Positions 54,459-64,000 are shown, counted from the stretch's first letter. The stretch: DNA of 64,000 nt from Azospirillum sp. B21 (GCF_008364825.1 NZ_VTTO01000004.1:387202-451201); one strand, 5' to 3'. Made by a program: numbers and translations. The notes: a model not told the origin generated them from the letters alone.

Positions 54459-54594
54459 GATTGAAAACTCCCGCTTCGCGCGCCAGGAGGGCGATATGCG
54501 CCCTCAAAGGAGGCGAATCTAGGCATAATACCCGTGAAACGGGAAGTATAGATTTCAAATTGTCGCAAACAGTTACCGCGGCGAGGCGTGAGGC

Positions 54595-54882
54595 TCAGGG
54601 CGCGAGGGTGTGGGCCGCCCCGAACAGCACGAACAGGGCGAACAGGAGCGCGAACAGTCCGGCGATTGTCGTGCATTCCAGCAGCGCCTCCACCAGCCTG
54701 CCCTCGCGATCCTGCCAGGTCGGAAGCCTGAAACTCGGAGGCTTGCAAGTCCGCTGCCCGATGGCGGGACTGGCGCCGGTGCCGTTTGCCGCCTCGTCCG
54801 CCACCTCGCCGGACAGGCTGCCGGCTGCATTACGATCGCTCCAGCCTTCGTTCCAGGACTTTGTCCTGCGCTCCGCCATCAT
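54595..54882 (-). CDS. Small one-helix membrane protein, possible holin-like
   Basis: 95 residues (first two codons both ATG). The N-terminal two thirds is hydrophilic and the C-terminus has one strong membrane helix (ALLECTTIAGLFALLFALFVLFGAAH). GGAGG-like GGAGGGCG precedes the ATG. Its position before the GH24 lysozyme on the same strand is what suggests a lysis role; the sequence alone does not show it. A perfect 16-bp palindrome lies 32 bases upstream. Confidence 0.5.
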   Translation of the reverse strand: MMAERRTKSWNEGWSDRNAAGSLSGEVADEAANGTGASPAIGQRTCKPPSFRLPTWQDREGRLVEALLECTTIAGLFALLFALFVLFGAAHTLAP

Positions 54883-54913
54883 CGCGCCCTCCGCAATCTT
54901 CGCCGCCGGAATT

Positions 54914-54929
54914 CGCTAAAATTTTAGCG
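54914..54929. promoter_or_regulatory. Perfect 16-bp AT-rich palindrome
   Basis: CGCTAAAATTTTAGCG, in an otherwise GC-rich region, 32 bases upstream of the small membrane protein gene. It looks like an operator. Separate copies of its half, CGCTAAAAT, occur at 59284-59292 (inverted) and 59450-59458. Confidence 0.55.
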
Positions 54930-55013
54930 GTCTGAGAGTGCGGGCGCTGTGACGGCAATCACAGGGGCGCGGAAGGCATAAAGTCGGGGTTGATGCGGGA
55001 AGCCGGAAGGGCG

Positions 55014-55277
55014 TCAGTGAATATGGAAATCCGCAGCGGCATGGCGCAACTCGCCGGGAGAGATCAGGATCTGGCTCGCCAGCCGGACCGAATGCAGCTT
55101 ACCGTCAAGATTGCGCTGCCAGAAATCGAGGAAGCGGCGCAGGACGGGATAATCCGGCGCCTGATCCAAATCCTGCCACAGATAGCTCTGCAGAAGGCCG
55201 GGATGGTCCGGCATATGATAGAGGATCTCGGCCGTGGTCAGGCGGAAATCGCGGAGCTGAAGGATGAGATTGGCCAT
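55014..55277 (-). CDS. usg: Usg family protein
   Basis: 87 residues. FRLTTAEILYHMPDHPGLLQSYLWQDLDQAPDYPVLRRFLDFWQRNLDGKLHSVRLA is a close match to the Usg family, a small alphaproteobacterial protein first noted near trp genes in some species. Function is unknown. It is isolated here, 358 bases upstream of groES in the opposite direction. Confidence 0.88.
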   Translation of the reverse strand: MANLILQLRDFRLTTAEILYHMPDHPGLLQSYLWQDLDQAPDYPVLRRFLDFWQRNLDGKLHSVRLASQILISPGELRHAAADFHIH

Positions 55278-55546
55278 GCGCGGTCTCCCATGCGGTCGGC
55301 TGTTCGGTCGGGGCTGTGCGGTGTCCGGTTCCTCTCATGCGTTCCCGGCAGCGGTGCGCCGGTACCGGGACGGTCGGGTCTTCATGTGACCCTTTGAAGA
55401 AATCTTGCCCGGTGCAGCTTCCTCTCGCAAGACAAAAAATCGTTCTTTGCCAATATGTTAGCAGCATGGGAGAACGAGTGCTGCCGGCATTTGCGCCAAA
55501 TTCCGAAACGAGCCTCTTGAATCCCCAAACTGCTTCGATTAGCTGT

Positions 55547-55573
55547 CTGGCACTCGCCGGGTGGGAGTGCTAA
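55547..55573 (+). promoter_or_regulatory. CIRCE element (HrcA operator) of groESL
   Basis: CTGGCACTC-N9-GAGTGCTAA, against the consensus TTAGCACTC-N9-GAGTGCTAA: seven of nine in the left arm, all nine in the right. It lies 62 bases before groES. A CTTGAAT at 55516-55522 upstream may be part of a sigma-32 or sigma-70 promoter. Confidence 0.9.
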
Positions 55574-55635
55574 CAGCCGCCGCCCGCGCCAATTCACGTC
55601 AGTCAGAACCAAGCCTTGATCCAAGGAGGCATTCC

Positions 55636-55926
55636 ATGAAGTTCCGCCCGCTGCACGACCGCGTCGTCGTCAAGCGTCTGGAGTCCGACACCAAGACCAA
55701 GGGTGGGATCATCATCCCCGACACGGCCAAGGAAAAGCCGCAGGAAGGCGAGATCATCGCCGTCGGCCCCGGCGCTCGTGACGAGGCCGGCAAGGTCGTG
55801 GCGCTGGACGTCAAGGCCGGCGACCGCATCCTGTTCGGCAAGTGGTCGGGCACGGAAGTGAAGATCGAAGGCGTCGATTACCTGATCATGAAGGAATCGG
55901 ACATCATGGGCGTCATCGAGGCCTAA
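55636..55926 (+). CDS. groES: Co-chaperonin GroES
   Basis: 96 residues, normal length. [14 protein letters not shown], the mobile loop ([23 protein letters not shown]) and the C-terminal [15 protein letters not shown] are diagnostic. AAGGAGG lies six bases before the ATG. It is co-transcribed with groEL (48-base gap) under a CIRCE operator. The rpoH gene in this window probably also acts on it. Confidence 0.97.
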   Translation: MKFRPLHDRVVVKRLESDTKTKGGIIIPDTAKEKPQEGEIIAVGPGARDEAGKVVALDVKAGDRILFGKWSGTEVKIEGVDYLIMKESDIMGVIEA

Positions 55927-55962
55927 GTCCTCCGCCCGTATCCTTCGAAATTTACAAGTTAA

Positions 55963-57618
<1,656 letters not shown>

Positions 57619-57649
57619 TAGCCCGCCGTTCAGCCGTTCTTCGGTTTGG

Positions 57650-57690
57650 AAAGGGGCGCCTCCGCAAGGGGGCGTCCTTTTCCTTTTGGG
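57650..57690 (+). terminator. Probable terminator of groESL
   Basis: Imperfect GC-rich hairpin (GGGGCGCCTCC against GGGGCGTCC) followed by TTTTCCTTTT, 35 bases after groEL. The stem has bulges, so confidence is moderate. The gap to 57882 holds nothing else evident. Confidence 0.6.
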
Positions 57691-57882
57691 GCCGGAGATA
57701 TCCCGGAGTTATCCCGGAGATGCCTGGGCAGGTTGCAGCCACTCTTCGCCATCCTGAAAAGTCAAGGCGAAGTCCGCCTTGCTTTGGCGCGGGCGCCTCC
57801 CAATAATCCGCCCCTCTCGCCGGGCACCCCAATGCGGGGCGCCGGCCTCTGACTTCCGTCTTTTTCAACGAGGGCTTGTTCC

Positions 57883-58215
57883 ATGCGCTCCTTCGAGGGC
57901 CAGCATTCCGACAACGTCGCCATCAAGCGCACCCGCGAGCAGAAGCAGCGCCAGCTGGTTCAGCTCAAGGAGCAGCTGGCGACGCTGAAAGCCCACGCGG
58001 CCCCCGCCATCCGTGAAGCGCTGGTCAAGCGCATCGCCGAACTCGACGCCGAACTGCGCCAGCCTGCCAAGCCTCCCCGTGAGGGTCGCGAGGACGCTCC
58101 GCGTCCCCCCCGCCGCGAATCGCGCCCCAGCGTCTTCCGCGCCGAAGACGGCGGCGACCGCAGCGCCGCGGTGTCCGCATCCAGCGTTTTCGCCTCACCC
58201 CGCCGCCGCAGCTGA
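57883..58215 (+). CDS. Small coiled-coil hypothetical protein
   Basis: 110 residues. Residues 14-58 (KRTREQKQRQLVQLKEQLATLKAHAAPAIREALVKRIAELDAELRQ) have heptad character and should form a coiled coil; the rest is basic, proline-rich and disordered. GAGGG lies about nine bases before the ATG. No family recognised. It is followed 14 bases later by an EamA transporter gene. Confidence 0.65.
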   Translation: MRSFEGQHSDNVAIKRTREQKQRQLVQLKEQLATLKAHAAPAIREALVKRIAELDAELRQPAKPPREGREDAPRPPRRESRPSVFRAEDGGDRSAAVSASSVFASPRRRS

Positions 58216-58229
58216 GGACGGACAGCGCC

Positions 58230-59147
58230 ATGCCTGCCGATCGCACCGCTCCCGTCAAAGGATCCCGTCTCGCCGATCAGGCCTGGCTGCTGATGATGCT
58301 GCCGCCCCTGTTCTGGGCGGGCAACGCGGTCCTGGGGCGTGCGGTCGCCGGGGCCGTGCCGCCCATCGGGTTGGCCTTCTGGCGCTGGTGCCTGGGCGTG
58401 CTGATCGTGCTGCCCTTCGCCTGGCCGCACCTGCGCCATGACATCACGCCGGTCCTGGCGCGTTGGAAGAGCGTGCTGCTGCTGGGCACGCTGGGCATCG
58501 GCATCTACAACACCTTCCAATACATCGCGCTGAACACGACGACCGCGCTGAACTGCGTGATGCTGCAGTCGTCGATGCCCGTGATGATCGTCCTGATGAG
58601 CCTCGTCCTGTTCCGCGACCGGATCGGGGCGATGCAGGGGCTGGGCATCGCCGTCTCGCTGGTCGGTGCGATGACGCTGATCTCCCATGGCGATCCGGCG
58701 ACGCTGCTGGGTCTGGAGCTGAACGCAGGCGATGTCTGGATGCTGGCGGCGGTGGTGATCTATGCCGCCTACACCACGCTGCTGCGCCGTCGGCCGGCGA
58801 TCCATGGCCTGAGCTTCGTCGTCGTCACCTTCGCCATCGGTGCAGTGGAGCTGCTGCCCTTCTATATCTGGGAAAGCCTGAGCGGGCATCCTGTGCAGGC
58901 GAGCGGCATCACGCTGCTGGCGGTCGGCTATACCGTGCTGTTCCCGTCCATCGCCGCCTATCTCTGCTTCAACCGGGCGGTGGAACTGCTCGGCCCCAAC
59001 ACGGCGGGCCTCGCCATCCATCTGGTGCCCGTCTTCGGCAGCCTGCTTGCCATTCTGTTCCTGGGCGAGCAGCCGCATCTCTATCACGGGATCGGCATCG
59101 CCCTGATCGCCGCCGGCATCGTCCTGGCGACCCGCCGCCGCGTCTGA
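58230..59147 (+). CDS. EamA/DMT-family transporter
   Basis: 305 residues with about ten hydrophobic segments in two EamA repeats; PLFWAGNAVLGRAVAGAVPPIGLAFWRW opens the first and GDVWMLAAVVIYAAYTTLLRRR the second. The PVFGSLLAILFLGEQP motif in the last helices is standard. It is an inner-membrane transporter, usually a metabolite exporter; substrate unknown. The gap 59148-59544 downstream is AT-rich, with an ATTTTAGCG/CGCTAAAAT inverted pair. Confidence 0.88.
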   Translation: MPADRTAPVKGSRLADQAWLLMMLPPLFWAGNAVLGRAVAGAVPPIGLAFWRWCLGVLIVLPFAWPHLRHDITPVLARWKSVLLLGTLGIGIYNTFQYIALNTTTALNCVMLQSSMPVMIVLMSLVLFRDRIGAMQGLGIAVSLVGAMTLISHGDPATLLGLELNAGDVWMLAAVVIYAAYTTLLRRRPAIHGLSFVVVTFAIGAVELLPFYIWESLSGHPVQASGITLLAVGYTVLFPSIAAYLCFNRAVELLGPNTAGLAIHLVPVFGSLLAILFLGEQPHLYHGIGIALIAAGIVLATRRRV

Positions 59148-59283
59148 CGGATTTCCAGATTATTTCCAGTGGCGGGTAACTTTCCTCATTCCGTGCTGAA
59201 GCGATGTTGTCCGAGAGCTGTTCTTGCTCGCGGGGCAACATGTGTCCCGCGGTATTCTTCAACAAGCTCTTCAGGCTGTTTGA

Positions 59284-59458
59284 ATTTTAGCGAATCTATT
59301 CTTGAAGATCGCCGATTGGTTTTGCGGTGTGTGGTGGGATAGCGTTCCGATTGGGCATATCGGGAGGATGTTCGCGCGTATACTATCCCCGATATCCCTT
59401 TAGACACATCCGCTATCCTTCGCGCCAGCGGCGGTCAATAAGGGATGACCGCTAAAAT
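59284..59458. repeat. Widely spaced ATTTTAGCG/CGCTAAAAT inverted pair
   Basis: Nine-base inverted halves at 59284-59292 and 59450-59458 enclose about 157 bases of unusually AT-rich sequence upstream of the FixJ-like gene. The half matches the palindrome at 54914-54929. It may be chance. No gene is seen in 59148-59544. Confidence 0.4.
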
Positions 59459-59544
59459 GCAGGTCATGGCGGCGGTTCGCACACCGATCGGTCGCCATGA
59501 GGAGCCGGCGCTGTCCGCCGGTCCGCTGTGGTGGAGGTCCCAAG

Positions 59545-60249
59545 ATGCCCCTGCAAATGCCTGTGCCGGTTTCCGTGAATACTGCCTGCCTCGTTCACAT
59601 CGTCGACGGCGACCTGCTGTCGCGCAGCACGCTCTCGCGGGCATTGGGTGCCGTCGGCATCGCCTGCCGCGTCCACAGCACCGGCGCCGACGCGCTGGCC
59701 GTGCTGGGCACCGCCTCCTCCTGCATCGTCGTGCGCAACGACCTGCCGGACATGACCGCCATCGAATTCATGGCCGAAGCCTCGCTGCATGGGCATGACC
59801 TGCCGGTTCTGGTGGTTACCGAACAGGGCGACGTCGACGCCGCCGTGGCCGCGATGAAGGCCGGGGCGTCCGATTGCATCGCCCATCCCTTCGCCGTCCC
59901 CGCCTTCCTGGACCGGCTGCGCGCCTGTCTGGCATCGGGCACCCCCCATGCCGAGCAGCGCGACCGCGGCCGCGACGCCGTCCGCCGACTCGCTCTGCTG
60001 AGCCGCCGCGAGTCGGAGGTGCTGGAACTGATCGTCGAAGGCAAGCAGAGCAAGACCATCGCCTGGGAACTGGGCATCAGCATCAAGACGGTGGAGGTCC
60101 ACCGTGCCCGCATCATGGAGAAGACCGGCAGCCGGTCCATCGTCGGGCTGGGCCGCCTGTGGGAAGCGGCGGAGATGCTGCGCGGTCGCGACCTGCCGCG
60201 TGCGCTGCCCATCCGTCAGACGGCGATGATGGAAGCGATCGCATCCTGA
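59545..60249 (+). CDS. FixJ-like LuxR-type regulator with degenerate receiver
   Basis: 234 residues. Residues 14-130 align with FixJ/TtrR receivers (VVTEQGDVDAAVAAMKAGASDCIAHPF resembles the usual MKAGAVDFIEKPF), but the phospho-acceptor Asp position is Arg 64 (IVVRNDLPDMTAIEF), the conserved Lys is His 114, and the acidic triad reads DGD. Residues 150-200 are an intact LuxR helix-turn-helix (LSRRESEVLELIVEGKQSKTIAWELGISIKTVEVHRARIMEK). DNA binding is therefore likely and phosphorylation unlikely. GGAGG precedes the ATG. No kinase is adjacent; the next gene encodes an RsbT/SpoIIE-like protein. Confidence 0.85.
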   Translation: MPLQMPVPVSVNTACLVHIVDGDLLSRSTLSRALGAVGIACRVHSTGADALAVLGTASSCIVVRNDLPDMTAIEFMAEASLHGHDLPVLVVTEQGDVDAAVAAMKAGASDCIAHPFAVPAFLDRLRACLASGTPHAEQRDRGRDAVRRLALLSRRESEVLELIVEGKQSKTIAWELGISIKTVEVHRARIMEKTGSRSIVGLGRLWEAAEMLRGRDLPRALPIRQTAMMEAIAS

Positions 60250-60404
60250 CGATCCATCCGGGTGCGGCATTCCAGGCGGAATGACGTTGCCGGGACCAAG
60301 GCTTCGAAAATCGGTGCCGGTCCGGTCCTTCTCGTTGGGATCGGCGGCCAGAGGATTGTAAAGTTCTGGAGAAGAGCAACCAGAACGCCGACAGGAGCGG
60401 TCCG

Positions 60405-61556
60405 ATGTTCCCCGACCATGGTCACCGTCGCATTTCCGTGGCGTCGCCCGACGATATCGCCACGGCGCGGCGGATCGCGGCGGAGCGGGCTGACGGCGTG
60501 CTGGCCGCCGAAGAGGCCGCCCGTTTGGACCGCCTCGTGGCGTCGTTGTGCGGATATGCGCTGAACCGTCCCGATGGGACGCTGCTGATCGCCCGCATGC
60601 GGTCCGGAGCCGGGGTCGAGTGCCTGGCGTACGACCGCGATCCCACGACGACCGAACTGCCGCCGGACCTGATCCAGGGGCTTGGCGCCGATCTGGAGGA
60701 GGCGCGGCGGCTGGCCGACCGTTTCCACATCCACGCCACGCCGGGCATCGGGTCGGCGCTGCTGGTCCGCGTGCTGCGCCCCGGTGCCAACGATTCGCCG
60801 CCCGCCGACGCCATGGCGGAGGTCGGAGCGGTGATGGTCGAGCGACAGGGTGGCGAAACCGTCCGGCGCGGGCCCTTCATCGACCATTGGTTCGTCCGCT
60901 GCTCCTCCGCCCGCGGGCCGGACGGTCCCTGTGGAATCGCGCTGATGATCGACGGCGAGACCGAGCCGGATGATCAGGCGGCCGATCAGGAGGCAGGCGG
61001 AGCCGGTGAGAAGGCACCGTCCGGGCCGTTCACCAGGATGACGCCGGACGTGATCGCGCAGGTCGGGACGGTGGTCGCCGCGACTGTGCCCGATCTGCCC
61101 GCCCCCGTGGTGGTCAACGCCATCCGGCGCGACCTGAGGATTCGGCCCGAGTTGGGGCTGTCCCACGATCCGGTCCTGAAACGGATCGGCCGGTCCGCCC
61201 TGGCGATTCTGCGATTCGACGGCAAGGCGGTCGATTACACGGCGCTCGGCACCCTGGCCGGCGCGGTGGTGCGCCCGCAGGAGATGCTGGCGCTCGGTGC
61301 CCGCTGGGCGATGGTGGGATTCAATCCGCGGGCTCCGGCGTCGGTCCATCTGCTGTGGGGACCGGGCGATCATGTGGTCCTCTACACCAGCGGCTGCGCC
61401 CGGTTGCCTGCCCTGTTCATCCACCGGGACCTGCACAAGGTCGAACCCACTCTGGCCGCACTCGTCCTGCTTCGCGACGGCGTCGTGCGCGACGACGACC
61501 ACACCATCCTGGTCCTGCGAAACCGCGTCGACCGCGTTCCCGCTTCCGCCGGCTGA
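60405..61556 (+). CDS. Degenerate RsbT/SpoIIE-like ATPase-phosphatase fusion
   Basis: 383 residues. Residues 10-127 resemble RsbT/RsbW-type HATPase domains (helix LDRLVASLCGYALN in place of the N-box; GLGADLEEARRLADRFHIHATPGIGSALLVRVLR matches the G-box and last strands). Residues 155-375 resemble SpoIIE/RsbX PP2C-like phosphatases (AILRFDGKAVDYTALG, GDHVVLYTSG, RDDDHTILVLR). The N-box Asn and the DG/TDG metal residues appear replaced (MIDGETE, YTSG), so activity is doubtful. AGGAG lies nine bases before the ATG. It follows the FixJ-like gene by 155 bases and may form a partner-switch-like unit with it. Fold calls are from pattern only. Confidence 0.55.
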   Translation: MFPDHGHRRISVASPDDIATARRIAAERADGVLAAEEAARLDRLVASLCGYALNRPDGTLLIARMRSGAGVECLAYDRDPTTTELPPDLIQGLGADLEEARRLADRFHIHATPGIGSALLVRVLRPGANDSPPADAMAEVGAVMVERQGGETVRRGPFIDHWFVRCSSARGPDGPCGIALMIDGETEPDDQAADQEAGGAGEKAPSGPFTRMTPDVIAQVGTVVAATVPDLPAPVVVNAIRRDLRIRPELGLSHDPVLKRIGRSALAILRFDGKAVDYTALGTLAGAVVRPQEMLALGARWAMVGFNPRAPASVHLLWGPGDHVVLYTSGCARLPALFIHRDLHKVEPTLAALVLLRDGVVRDDDHTILVLRNRVDRVPASAG

Positions 61557-61563
61557 GTGTCCG

Positions 61564-61947
61564 TCAGCGGCCCCAGCCGTGCGGGCCGCCGGGGCGTTCC
61601 CACGCATGCGGGTCGCCGTTATGGTCCCCTCCGCCCCGGTTGCCCCAGTTCCCCCGGTTGCCCCAATCCCCTCGATTGCCCCGATCCCCGCGGTTTCCCC
61701 AATCCCTGCGATTGTCCCACCCCCGTCGGCGCCAGCCGCGGTCGTCATCCCATGTGCGATAGCGATAGCCGGGCTGCACGACGACCGGCGGCGGAACCGC
61801 GTATACGGTCGGGGGCGGCACCACCACGGTCTCGCCATAAGCGGGGTAGTAGGGATCGTACCCACCCGTGGCGACGCAGCCCGAAAGTGCGGCGGCGCTC
61901 GCGGCCAGGAGCAGGGCGGTCAGGATCTTGGGGCGGACGATGCTCAT
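61564..61947 (-). CDS. Repeat-rich lipoprotein
   Basis: 127 residues. The signal ALLLAASAAALSGC has lipobox LSGC at residues 21-24. The mature part starts with a Tyr/Pro/Val-rich region (YDPYYPAYGETVVVPPP) and continues into imperfect repeats of WGNRGD/RGNRGD-like units (about residues 75-110), rich in Gly, Arg, Asn and Trp. It is likely anchored in the outer membrane and extended. Convergent with the RsbT/SpoIIE-like gene at 8 bases. Function unknown. Confidence 0.8.
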   Translation of the reverse strand: MSIVRPKILTALLLAASAAALSGCVATGGYDPYYPAYGETVVVPPPTVYAVPPPVVVQPGYRYRTWDDDRGWRRRGWDNRRDWGNRGDRGNRGDWGNRGNWGNRGGGDHNGDPHAWERPGGPHGWGR

Positions 61948-62196
61948 GGCCTTGCTTTCCGTTGCAGAGACCGGACTCGGCGGTGAGGCTGGTCATCGGT
62001 ACAAACACCTCAGCTCGCCCGGCTATTCCATACCCCCTTGGCGTCAATCCGTTCGCCCACCGATTCATGGGGCGATGCATAGGGCGATCGATCATGGAAA
62101 GGGATGGATGAAACAAGAACTATGAATTTAACATATCCTGTGGACGCCGCCATCCTGCGCCTCGACTTCTTCTCCATCCTTGAAGGCGAGGCCATC

Positions 62197-63207
62197 ATGA
62201 AAGCCACCGGTTACCGCAAAAGCCTGCCCGTCGCCGACATCGACGCGCTGATCGATGTCGAGATCGACCGCCCGACCCCCACCGGCCGCGACCTACTGGT
62301 CCGGGTGGAGGCGGTTTCCGTCAATCCCGTCGACACCAAGCTGCGCCGCAACGCCGCTCCCGCCGATGGCGATTTGCGCATCCTGGGCTTCGACGCCGCC
62401 GGTATCGTCGAGGCGGTCGGACCGGATGTCACCCTGTTCCGCCCAGGCGACGCCGTGTTCTATGCCGGCTCCATCGACCGCCCCGGCACCAACGCCGAGT
62501 TCCATCTGGTCGACGAGCGCATCGTCGGCGCCCGCCCAGCCAGCCTGAGTGTCGCGGAGGCTGCCGCCCTGCCGCTGACCGCCATTACGGCGTGGGAGAT
62601 GCTGTTCCACCGCCTGGGCCTGCCGCGCGACGGGGGTGAGGGCAAATCGCTGCTGATCGTCGGCGGGGCCGGCGGCGTCGGCTCCATCGCCATCCAACTG
62701 GCCCGCCGGCTGACCAAGGTTCGCGTGCTGGCCACCGCCTCGCGGCCGGAGACCGCCGATTGGGTGCGCGAGCTGGGTGCCCATGACGTGATCGACCACA
62801 GCAGGCCGATGGCGGAGCAGGTGAAGGCGCTGGGGCTGTCCGGCGTCGAATACATCTTCTCCACCACCGCGACCGACCGCCATTTCCAGGATCTGGTCGA
62901 ACTGGTGGCGCCGCAGGGCTGCATCGGCCTGATCGACGACCCCGAGCCCATCGACGTACGCCTGCTGAAGCGCAAGAGCGTCTCGCTCCATTGGGAGCTG
63001 ATGTTCACCCGCCCACTGTTCCAGACCAACGACATGATTGCCCAGCATGAACTGCTGAACGAGGTGTCGCGTCTGGTCGATGCCGGCATCCTGCGCACCA
63101 CGCTGACGGAAACGCTGGGCCGTATCGACGCCGCCACCCTGCGCAAGGCCCATGCCCTGATCGAATCGGGCAAGGCCCGCGGCAAACTGGTGCTGGAAGG
63201 CTTCTGA
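62197..63207 (+). CDS. Zinc-type alcohol dehydrogenase / quinone oxidoreductase-like protein (MDR)
   Basis: 336 residues of the medium-chain dehydrogenase/reductase superfamily. The N-terminal GroES-like domain shows VRVEAVSVNPVDTKLRRN and LGFDAAGIVEAVG; the nucleotide fold has IVGGAGGVGSIAIQLARRL, where the GGxGGVGS pattern suggests NADPH. The structural and catalytic zinc cysteines are absent, as in quinone oxidoreductases. Start MKATGYRKSLP. A LysR gene lies downstream, convergent. Confidence 0.9.
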   Translation: MKATGYRKSLPVADIDALIDVEIDRPTPTGRDLLVRVEAVSVNPVDTKLRRNAAPADGDLRILGFDAAGIVEAVGPDVTLFRPGDAVFYAGSIDRPGTNAEFHLVDERIVGARPASLSVAEAAALPLTAITAWEMLFHRLGLPRDGGEGKSLLIVGGAGGVGSIAIQLARRLTKVRVLATASRPETADWVRELGAHDVIDHSRPMAEQVKALGLSGVEYIFSTTATDRHFQDLVELVAPQGCIGLIDDPEPIDVRLLKRKSVSLHWELMFTRPLFQTNDMIAQHELLNEVSRLVDAGILRTTLTETLGRIDAATLRKAHALIESGKARGKLVLEGF

Positions 63208-63229
63208 CCGGTCGGCTCGCCCCCCCCGT

Positions 63230-64000
63230 TCAACCCGCCAGGGCAAGCGGCGGGCGGGCCGGGTACATGGCCGACAGACTGTCCAGAATGAAGCCGACCA
63301 GAGGTTCGGCGAGGCGGCGGTTGCGCGCCGTCTCGCCGAAGATCGCCATTTCGACGTTGCCGAGTTCGGGCAGGCCGTCCTCCACGCCCAGCCGGCGCAC
63401 GCCCTCCGGTATGGAGGACTCGCTCAGCACCGCCACGCCCAGCCCGGCGCGGACGGCGGCCTGAACCCCCATGACGCTGCCGCTGGTGTAGACCACCCGC
63501 CAGGGGCGCCCGGCCTCGCCCAGCGCCGCCAGCCCGCGGTTGCGGAAGACGCAAGGTGCGGGCAGGGCGCAGAAGGGAAGGGGGCCGTCGGCAGGGATCT
63601 CCAGCCCGGGGGCCGCGACCCAGCGCATCGGTTCGGTCCAGATGCCGCGTCCCCGGCTGTCACCCGCGTCGCGGCGGGAGATGACGAGGTCCAGGTCACC
63701 CCCATCCAGCGCCGAGACCAGTTCGCCGCACAGGCCCACCCGTACGTCGATGTGCAGGCGCGGGTGCAGCTTGGCGAAGCGGCGCAGGACATGGGGAAGA
63801 TGGTCGGACAGGAAATACTCCGCCACGCCCAGGCGCAGTTCGCCCTCCGCCGCCGGTTCGGCGAAGCGGCGCACCGTCTCGTCGTTCAGGTCCAGCAGGC
63901 GGCGGGCATAGCCCATCAGCAGCTCGCCGTCATGGGTCAGCGCCAGCGACCGGCTGGTCCGCTCGAACACCCGGCGGCCGAGCGTGTCCTCCAGCTTCTT
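63230..64000 (-). CDS. LysR-family regulator, 5' end outside window
   Basis: The C-terminal ~256 residues of a LysR protein. The frame is open to the window edge and still contains the end of the helix-turn-helix (KKLEDTLGRRVFERTSRSLALTHDGELL). The effector domain begins at ELRLGVAEYFLSDHLPHVLRRFAKLHPRLHIDV and has the QAAVRAGLGVAVLSES hinge. It ends 22 bases from the MDR gene stop. Regulatory target is not visible. Confidence 0.88.
   Translation of the reverse strand, partial: KKLEDTLGRRVFERTSRSLALTHDGELLMGYARRLLDLNDETVRRFAEPAAEGELRLGVAEYFLSDHLPHVLRRFAKLHPRLHIDVRVGLCGELVSALDGGDLDLVISRRDAGDSRGRGIWTEPMRWVAAPGLEIPADGPLPFCALPAPCVFRNRGLAALGEAGRPWRVVYTSGSVMGVQAAVRAGLGVAVLSESSIPEGVRRLGVEDGLPELGNVEMAIFGETARNRRLAEPLVGFILDSLSAMYPARPPLALAG

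Overview
This 64 kb window is GC-rich chromosomal DNA of an alphaproteobacterium. It most likely comes from the Azospirillum lineage (Rhodospirillales). The supporting signs are a HemA-type (C4 pathway) 5-aminolevulinate synthase, a fixNOQP/fixHIS cbb3 oxidase locus with an Fnr-type regulator, a CarD regulator, an RpoH sigma factor with its RpoH box, a GAAC-N7-GAAC SOS box, a Usg protein and a CIRCE-controlled groESL operon. The genus is an inference. No CRISPR array, transposase or intact prophage was seen.

Layout. 1-5.9 kb: secreted LprI-like protein (partial), hemolysin III family protein, ribbon-helix-helix protein, a candidate minus-strand small RNA, a LysR regulator and a DHA2 exporter. 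5.7-12.2 kb: enoyl-CoA hydratase, tRNA-Gly(GCC), rsmB, heparinase II/III-like protein and purH. 12.3-20.1 kb: rpoH, a metallophosphoesterase-like protein that has lost most metal ligands, carD, fdxA, a LysR/MFS divergent pair, a CBS protein, terC and a small zinc-ribbon protein. 20.5-29.4 kb: DUF4112 protein, hemN, an SH3-like lipoprotein, an SOS-box imuA without imuB/dnaE2, a DTW protein, a 25-residue membrane peptide, a tyrosine phosphatase and a chemoreceptor. 29.7-42.8 kb: Atm1-type exporter with heme oxygenase, pyrF-trpF, a DgcZ-like diguanylate cyclase, upp, hemA, an Hpt/pseudo-receiver protein, an orphan PotB/PotC permease pair, a thioesterase and an RlmD-like methyltransferase. 42.8-53.9 kb: rlmI, an acetyltransferase-like gene, fixNOQP, fixH, fixI, fixS, fnr and ctaA. 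54-64 kb: GH24 lysozyme with a small membrane protein, usg, groESL, an EamA transporter, a FixJ-like regulator with a degenerate receiver beside a degenerate RsbT/SpoIIE-like protein, a repeat-rich lipoprotein, a quinone-oxidoreductase-like protein and a partial LysR gene.

How it works together. The clearest physiological theme is low-oxygen respiration. Three sites matching TTGA(T/C)-N4-ATCAA lie upstream of hemN, hemA and the fixN/acetyltransferase divergence, and the window encodes an Fnr with a CX2CX7C cluster motif and an E-xx-SR recognition helix. Haem synthesis, cbb3 oxidase, its copper-maturation genes and haem A synthase therefore look like one oxygen-responsive set.

A second theme is regulators and enzymes whose catalytic or phospho-acceptor residues are gone: the metallophosphoesterase-like protein, the Hpt/pseudo-receiver, the FixJ-like protein and the RsbT/SpoIIE-like protein. 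The last two are adjacent and are the best candidate here for an undescribed signalling module. A third theme is dispersed palindromic repeats: three long ACGGAT-based inverted repeats, and two GC-rich hairpin elements that each sit between convergent genes.
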